Below are positions 60,183-64,000 of a stretch of DNA of 64,000 nucleotides, piece after piece. The stretch's first letter is position 1, and each line of letters begins with the position of its first letter. The stretch spans positions 2,029,578 through 2,093,577 of the forward strand of contig NZ_MVOI01000003.1 of NCBI RefSeq assembly GCF_002283555.1, given 5' to 3'. The notes under the pieces are model-generated. The model ran no database searches. It saw only the letters and a program-made list of their open reading frames with translations, and was not told the DNA's origin. The DNA comes from Rubrivirga sp. SAORIC476. GTDB taxonomy: Bacteria; Bacteroidota; Rhodothermia; Rhodothermales; Rubricoccaceae. The position numbers and the translations under genes were made by a program.

Positions 60183-60842
60183 ATGCCGACCCTGAAGAAG
60201 CAGACGTTCGCCAAGGCCAACCGGACCGTAACTCCGGCGTCCAAGAACCACGGCGTGCTGTCGCAGATGAACGACGAGGACCTGATGTCCCAGTTCCAGA
60301 TGGGGACGGTCGAGGCGTTCGACATCCTCGTCAGCCGCTACCACGACCCGCTGACGAACTACATCTACCGGTTCCTCGGCGACCTCAAGGAGTGTGAGGA
60401 TCTGCTCCAGGAGACGTTCCTGCGCGTCTACCGCAACCGCCACAGCTACCGTCGAATTGCCAAGTTCTCGACGTGGCTCTACACCATCGCCGGCAACCTC
60501 GCCCGGTCCGAGTACCGCAAGCGCAAGCGCCGCCGCCTGTACAGCCTCCAGTCCGTCAACCGTGACGACGAGGAGTACGAGGTCGAGATCCCCGACGAGA
60601 CCTTCCTCCCGGACAAGCACGCCGAGGGCACCATCCAGGACAAGTACATCCAGGAGGCGCTCGCGCAGATCCCCGAGGAGTTCCGCGAGGTGGTCGTCCT
60701 CCGCGACGTGCAGCAGCTCGCCTACGAGGAGATCGCCGACATCACGGGCCTCCCGATGGGCACGGTCAAGAGCCGCATCAACCGCGGCCGGACCAAGCTG
60801 CAGGGCATCCTCAAGGAGGTCTACACGCCCGAGGAGGCGTAG
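60183..60842 (+). CDS. RpoE-like ECF sigma factor
   Basis: 219 residues from ATG 60183. An N-terminal basic leader of about 27 residues precedes sigma region 2 (NDEDLMSQFQMGTVEAFDILVSRYHDPLTNYIYRFLGDLKECEDLLQETFLRVYRNRHSY, FSTWLYTIAGNLARSEYRKRKRRR) and region 4 (ALAQIPEEFREVVVLRDVQQLAYEEIADITGLPMGTVKSRINRGRTKL). This is the canonical RpoE/ECF pattern. No anti-sigma gene is adjacent; its stop is followed by an intrinsic terminator. Confidence 0.94.
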   Translation: MPTLKKQTFAKANRTVTPASKNHGVLSQMNDEDLMSQFQMGTVEAFDILVSRYHDPLTNYIYRFLGDLKECEDLLQETFLRVYRNRHSYRRIAKFSTWLYTIAGNLARSEYRKRKRRRLYSLQSVNRDDEEYEVEIPDETFLPDKHAEGTIQDKYIQEALAQIPEEFREVVVLRDVQQLAYEEIADITGLPMGTVKSRINRGRTKLQGILKEVYTPEEA

Positions 60843-60863
60843 CTCTCTTCCGGCTCCTGTCAG

Positions 60864-60928
60864 CGGGCGGCTCTCCTGGAGGGCCGCCCGTTTTCGTTGG
60901 GGCCGCCTCGGTGCAGTCACCGCCGAGG
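60864..60928 (+). terminator. Terminators after the ECF gene
   Basis: CGGGCGGC/GCCGCCCG with TTTT (60864-60894) is a clear intrinsic terminator; a second CCTCGG/CCGAGG hairpin (60906-60928) follows. Confidence 0.8.
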
Positions 60929-60970
60929 TGGGCAGGGCCGTCGTCCTCGCGGTCTCTCCACCGACAACGC

Positions 60971-61002
60971 TTGCCGGGCGGCGGGTGCATCCGCTAGTTT
61001 CG
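60971..61002 (+). promoter_or_regulatory. Promoter of tRNA-Val: TTGCCG-18-TAGTTTCG
   Basis: TTGCCG (60971-60976), 18-nt spacer, TAGTTTCG (60995-61002), 32 nt before the tRNA. Confidence 0.6.
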
Positions 61003-61034
61003 TCGTCCCGCTGGCGCCTGCCGCCTGCGGCGTT

Positions 61035-61108
61035 GGGCCCTTAGCTCAGGGGTTTAGAGCGCTCGCCTCACACGCGAGAGGTCGATGGTTCAAATCCATC
61101 AGGGCCCA
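61035..61108 (+). tRNA. tRNA-Val (anticodon CAC)
   Basis: 74 nt: acceptor GGGCCCT/AGGGCCC, D stem GCTC/GAGC, anticodon stem CTCGC/GCGAG with loop CTCACAC (anticodon CAC), T arm GATGG-TTCAAAT-CCATC. CCA not encoded. Possible attachment site for the island that follows. Confidence 0.97.
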
Positions 61109-61112
61109 CGAG

Positions 61113-61155
61113 AACCGGCGCGTACTGTCGTAGCTTCTGACAGTACGCGCCGGTT
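61113..61155 (+). terminator. 17-bp hairpin after tRNA-Val
   Basis: AACCGGCGCGTACTGTC/GACAGTACGCGCCGGTT, 9-nt loop, starting 4 nt past the tRNA. Confidence 0.88.
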
Positions 61156-61164
61156 TCGTCGTTT

Positions 61165-61326
61165 ATGCCCCTCTCTCGGCACCTGCTGGCAGGCCCCACG
61201 CCGCTGTCTGACGGCGAACGTTGTACCCATGTTGTACCGGAGGCCTCTCCCGCCTTTGCGCAGGCCACGACGGGACTGGACGACTGGACGGTGGACTTTG
61301 TGGACTTTGCTGGCGGAGGCGTCTGA
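61165..61326 (+). CDS. Small ORF upstream of the 61330 gene
   Basis: 53 residues from ATG 61165 to TGA 61324-61326, ending 3 nt before the next start. The tail (TTGLDDWTVDFVDFAGGGV) is acidic and hydrophobic. It contains a 9-bp direct repeat GTGGACTTT twice (61291-61308). No homologue is recognised; it may be a coupled leader ORF, a degraded remnant, or chance. Confidence 0.3.
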   Translation: MPLSRHLLAGPTPLSDGERCTHVVPEASPAFAQATTGLDDWTVDFVDFAGGGV

Positions 61327-61329
61327 GCC

Positions 61330-61674
61330 GTGGCCGTCCCGACCGGCGCCCCGGTGCCGACGCTGTTCTTCGACCGGGAGACGGAGACCGGCGCCACGCT
61401 CCCGCACCGGACGACCCTGACGGTTCACCCTCATCTCATCCTCTCCCGCGCCGTCGCCCGCGCCGCGTGGGCACACGCCGCCGAGGCCGTCGAGTCGGCC
61501 CGCGCCGCCCTGGCCGACGCGCTCGGCGCGATGGACGCCGCCCGCGCCCTCGGGTCGGGCGACTTCGCGCCGGACGGGGAGGCCGCGGCCATCGAGGCGG
61601 AGCCGCCCGCGTCGGCCTTCCTCCAGACGTACGGCCCGCGCTCCACGGTCAACGTCTTCCGAGGCGACGACTAG
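61330..61674 (+). CDS. Hypothetical alanine-rich protein
   Basis: 114 residues from GTG 61330, with GGAGG 11 nt upstream. Residues about 30-75 form an Ala-rich amphipathic helix (SRAVARAAWAHAAEAVESARAALADALGAM). Remainder is polar without known motifs. Position between tRNA-Val and an integrase gene suggests island cargo. No function assigned. Confidence 0.5.
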   Translation: MAVPTGAPVPTLFFDRETETGATLPHRTTLTVHPHLILSRAVARAAWAHAAEAVESARAALADALGAMDAARALGSGDFAPDGEAAAIEAEPPASAFLQTYGPRSTVNVFRGDD

Positions 61675-61758
61675 GCCCCGCCTCCGGTGGACGATCCGCG
61701 CCCCCGTCCGCTTCGGCTGGCGGGGGCGCTAGCTTGGCTGCCTACTTCGCCGCCGACT

Positions 61759-62046
61759 GTGCTAGAGATTCTTCTCGTCCTGCTCTCGCTGGTGCTGTTC
61801 TTCATCGCCCCCCTCGTGTACGTGTTCGGCTCGTCGTGGCGGGAGGAGAGGCGGTGGCAGCGAATCCGGAAGGAAGCAGGATTGCCGCCGGAGGACCCCG
61901 CGCCCTACTTCGGCTACGACGACGAGCGGCCCGAGACGGAGGATGAGAGGGTCGTTCGCCTGCTCATGACCGACGCTCCGCCGAGGCCAAGACAGGACCC
62001 TCGCGATGACTACTCCTTCGAGCCCGACGACGACATCCCCTACTAA
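61759..62046 (+). CDS. Small membrane-anchored protein
   Basis: 95 residues from GTG 61759, chosen because the hydrophobic helix MLEILLVLLSLVLFFIAPLVYVF begins there; the frame opens upstream. One N-terminal membrane segment (about 3-23), then a basic stretch (WREERRWQRIRKE) and an acidic Pro-rich tail (DDERPETEDER, FEPDDDIPY). No family recognised. Confidence 0.55.
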   Translation: MLEILLVLLSLVLFFIAPLVYVFGSSWREERRWQRIRKEAGLPPEDPAPYFGYDDERPETEDERVVRLLMTDAPPRPRQDPRDDYSFEPDDDIPY

Positions 62047-62077
62047 CGCGCGCAGTGCGCGCGAAGCGTCGTCCACG

Positions 62078-63007
62078 ATGAGCCCGGCACCCGGGAGGGG
62101 GGAGGATCTGCTACGCCAGTTCCTCCTGCGCTACGACCGGGAGACGACGCAGACCACCTACCGATCTGCGCTCACCCGCTTCTTTGGGACGGATCTGGTG
62201 ACGCTCGACACGGCCCGGCGTGTCACCTCGGTGGACGTGAACCGCTACATCGAGGCCCTGGAGGAGCACGGCCTCGCCCTGTCGTCCATCCGGGGGACGC
62301 TCTCCGTGCTCCGGTCCTTCTACGGCTGGCTCGCCGCCCAAGGGCTGGTCCAGCGCAACCCGGCCGACCGGATGCTGGTCCGGCGCATCCCGCGCACCGA
62401 CTGGCGCGAGCGTCCCATCCACGTCCTGACGCTCGCCGAGGCCCGCGCGCTGATCGACTGCACCGACGCCGAGTCACGAACCGGCATCCGCGACCGGGCG
62501 CTGTTGCGCGTGCTCATCAAGGGCTGCCTGCGGCGTGGTGAAGCCGTCGCCCTCGACTTTGAGCACGTCCGCCGCGTGGGAGGCTACTGGACACTCACGA
62601 TCCCCAGAGCGAAGGGAGGCGCCGACCAGCACATCAAGGCGACCGACGACGTGGTGGCGAGCGTGGCCGCCGTCGCCGAGCTGTACGGCGAGGAGACCGG
62701 CCCGGTGTTCCGTACGCTCCTGACGGGGAGGCCGCCGGGGGCACGGCTCGGGGGGCAGGCTGTGTACAAGATCGTGATGCAGGCGGCAGAGCGTGCGGGG
62801 CTGCCCCCGATCACGCCGCACGTCCTGCGTCACACCGGCTGCACGCTGGCCCTGGAGGCGGGGGCGACGCTCCAGCAGGTGCAGGCGCACGCGCGCCACA
62901 AGAACATCGGGACGACGATGCTCTACCTTCACCAGAGAGATCGGCTGGCTAACTGTGCAGCCGACTTCATCTCTGTGCAGTATCCCCTCGGCCACGATGA
63001 CTCTTGA
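62078..63007 (+). CDS. Tyrosine recombinase / integrase (XerC-type)
   Basis: 309 residues from ATG 62078; an upstream ATG at 62006 is possible but adds a low-complexity Ser/Thr run. N-terminal SAM-like DNA-binding domain (about 10-95), then the catalytic set: Arg152 in CLRRGE, Lys179 in PRAKGG, His248-x-x-Arg251 (HVLRH), His274 in ARHKN, Tyr283 in MLYLH. All are intact, so it is probably active. It likely drives an integrative element beside tRNA-Val or elsewhere beyond the window. Its stop overlaps the next gene by 11 nt. Confidence 0.9.
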   Translation: MSPAPGRGEDLLRQFLLRYDRETTQTTYRSALTRFFGTDLVTLDTARRVTSVDVNRYIEALEEHGLALSSIRGTLSVLRSFYGWLAAQGLVQRNPADRMLVRRIPRTDWRERPIHVLTLAEARALIDCTDAESRTGIRDRALLRVLIKGCLRRGEAVALDFEHVRRVGGYWTLTIPRAKGGADQHIKATDDVVASVAAVAELYGEETGPVFRTLLTGRPPGARLGGQAVYKIVMQAAERAGLPPITPHVLRHTGCTLALEAGATLQQVQAHARHKNIGTTMLYLHQRDRLANCAADFISVQYPLGHDDS

Positions 63008-63617
63008 TGAACGGGCTAGGCTCTTGGACCGAGCGTTGGCTGAACTCGACGCGGCGTGTGAGTTGGAGGCAACGGGAATGCGTCTCTTGGAAGATGCCAT
63101 CTTCGGCCCGCTTGACGCCCAACCGCACGACTTTGTGAGCCAACTCCACCGCTGGCGGTTTCAGGAGAAAGAGCAGCTCTGGCGTGGTTTCACCTTCCTG
63201 TATCTGAGTTCCTTGACCGCAGTAGTTGATAGGGTAAAGGCAGGTAGGGACGGTTCAGGCTCGTCCCCCATTCCGTCCCTGTTTCGGTTGCGTAAAGAAG
63301 AGGGCAAGCTGGTTAGGTATCTGAATGATAGATTCTTTGACAGCAATGAGCATAATTGGTTAGTAGCTTTAAGGAATGTGTGTACTCACACAGCTTTAGC
63401 ACCGCTAGAGATCAGTGTAGACTCGGGGGAAGAAAAGGGCCGGGCTTGGGTGTCACGTGCCTTTCTGCTTGCAGGCCCGGATATGAAGAAGACGGCTGTT
63501 GAAGTAGTTAACCGTATGCCCGAAAAGGTGGACGCCGCACACCTTTTTAGAGAACAGCATAATCGAGTTGTTGAACTTAGGACATGGATAAAGTCTAAAT
63601 TAATCGATATGTATTAG
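62997..63617 (+). CDS. AT-richer unknown protein with Rx4H motif, possible HEPN domain
   Basis: 206 residues from ATG 62997, overlapping the integrase end by 11 nt. Predicted all-helical. Near the middle LVALRNVCTHTALAPLEIS holds R126-N-V-C-T-H131, an R-x4-H motif in the sequence setting (L-R-N-x-x-x-H) seen in HEPN-like RNases and their relatives. Base composition falls sharply after about 63200, against the high-GC background, a sign of recent transfer. Could be an RNase toxin or defence protein carried by the element; the family call needs structural or profile support. Confidence 0.5.
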   Translation: MTLDERARLLDRALAELDAACELEATGMRLLEDAIFGPLDAQPHDFVSQLHRWRFQEKEQLWRGFTFLYLSSLTAVVDRVKAGRDGSGSSPIPSLFRLRKEEGKLVRYLNDRFFDSNEHNWLVALRNVCTHTALAPLEISVDSGEEKGRAWVSRAFLLAGPDMKKTAVEVVNRMPEKVDAAHLFREQHNRVVELRTWIKSKLIDMY

Positions 63618-63701
63618 GATGAAGTAAAATACATAGATGATTACAGGATAAAAAAGAGCGAGGAAAGCCGGGGTCTGCTGATCAAGTGGCTCTGGGCGGA
63701 A

Positions 63702-63917
63702 GTGAATGCCGAGCCTTCTCGCCGTGGTATGATCCCGCATCTCCTAGGCGCGGGCCTCCCGCCATCGAGCCAGCGGAGTTTGCGTCACCTCGAAGCCGAT
63801 CATGTTCAGTGGCGCCGGGCTGCGCTCGCAGAACTCGACAGGGTGGCCGACTTGCCAACTGAACTCTCAGAAGCGATTCGTGCCGAACTGGACCGACTCG
63901 AATCCCACGGCGAGTAG
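63702..63917 (+). CDS. Short unknown ORF, perhaps frame-continuous with the preceding gene
   Basis: 71 residues from GTG 63702. The same frame is open directly after the TAG at 63615-63617, so the protein could be the end of a longer ancestral gene split by that stop. Contents: helical, polar, with QRSLRHLEADHVQWRRAALAELDRV and a final DRLESHGE. No known family. The low-GC composition ends just before it. Confidence 0.3.
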   Translation: MNAEPSRRGMIPHLLGAGLPPSSQRSLRHLEADHVQWRRAALAELDRVADLPTELSEAIRAELDRLESHGE

Positions 63918-63950
63918 AGTCTCACGTCAGTCTCAGTCTCACAGTCTCAC
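63918..63950 (+). repeat. Four AGTCTC repeats
   Basis: AGTCTC occurs at 63918, 63929, 63935 and 63943, three times as AGTCTCAC, directly after the preceding stop. Could be an operator array or chance in a short run. Confidence 0.4.
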
Positions 63951-64000
63951 GGGGTCAACTCTGCGGAACGCACATTGGCGCGGAGTCTCCTTTCGGAGCG

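Noticed and set aside
61068-61397. Minus-strand ORF ending GFEPSTSRV
   Set aside because: That C-terminus is the well-known spurious translation of the tRNA-Val antisense strand.

Overview
The window is high-GC chromosomal DNA from a Gram-negative bacterium, most likely a Rhodothermota/Bacteroidota relative of the Rubricoccaceae type; that placement is inferred, not searched. Support comes from two secreted proteins ending in type IX-type sorting domains, a TonB receptor followed by a DUF4249-like lipoprotein, many outer-membrane lipoproteins with an L-x-G/A-C lipobox, and a recurring TAnnTTnG promoter element 17-33 nt upstream of start codons, close to the Bacteroidota -7 consensus. No rRNA and no CRISPR array were seen.

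Layout. 1-3062: a cut-off surface metallopeptidase/WD40/beta-barrel protein. 3218-5187: two genes (a possible PD-(D/E)XK-like protein and a RecA/Sak4-like ATPase), each preceded by the same GTGAC-N8-GTCAC palindrome. 5257-11332: FG-GAP secreted protein, SPOR lipoprotein, deoC, NtrC-type regulator, lipid kinase. 11367-16595: cobalamin/siderophore-type ABC importer parts, EthD-like lipoprotein, thpR, then a HipA-like kinase plus DUF3037 pair. 16677-23389: amidohydrolase, cca, oxidoreductase-like protein, secreted nuclease, RRM RNA-binding protein. 23622-26956: carbamoyltransferase/SGNH/SxtJ-like operon. 27038-31067: a GH13-like protein lacking most catalytic residues and two secreted PPC-like repeat proteins. 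31179-36062: PhoBR-like two-component system with MarR, ruvA, and a sigma factor with a membrane partner. 36166-39256: rplM-rpsI, rpsB, tsf. 39344-41387: BlaI/BlaR-like pair with a clear dyad operator. 42118-45531: ECF sigma plus Ser/Thr kinase with TPRs. 46436-47814: pyrH-frr.

47900-49012 is tRNA-Ser(GGA) followed by what looks like a decayed integrative element: an excisionase-type helix-turn-helix relic with two stop codons, a SEC-C zinc protein, and the C-terminal stub of a tyrosine recombinase. 49064-58920: TonB receptor operon, typA, three small exported proteins, aldo/keto reductase, aquaporin. 59015-60842: holA and an ECF sigma factor. 61035-64000: tRNA-Val(CAC), small unknown genes, a complete tyrosine recombinase, and an AT-richer overlapping gene with an Rx4H motif that could be a HEPN-type protein; this is a likely younger mobile island running off the window.

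Regulation visible in the sequence: most transcripts appear to have short leaders (start codon about 20-30 nt from the -10 element), while rplM and the RRM gene have long leaders, the former with a U-tract terminator hairpin before the gene. Many genes end in hairpins built on CCTCGG/CCGAGG.
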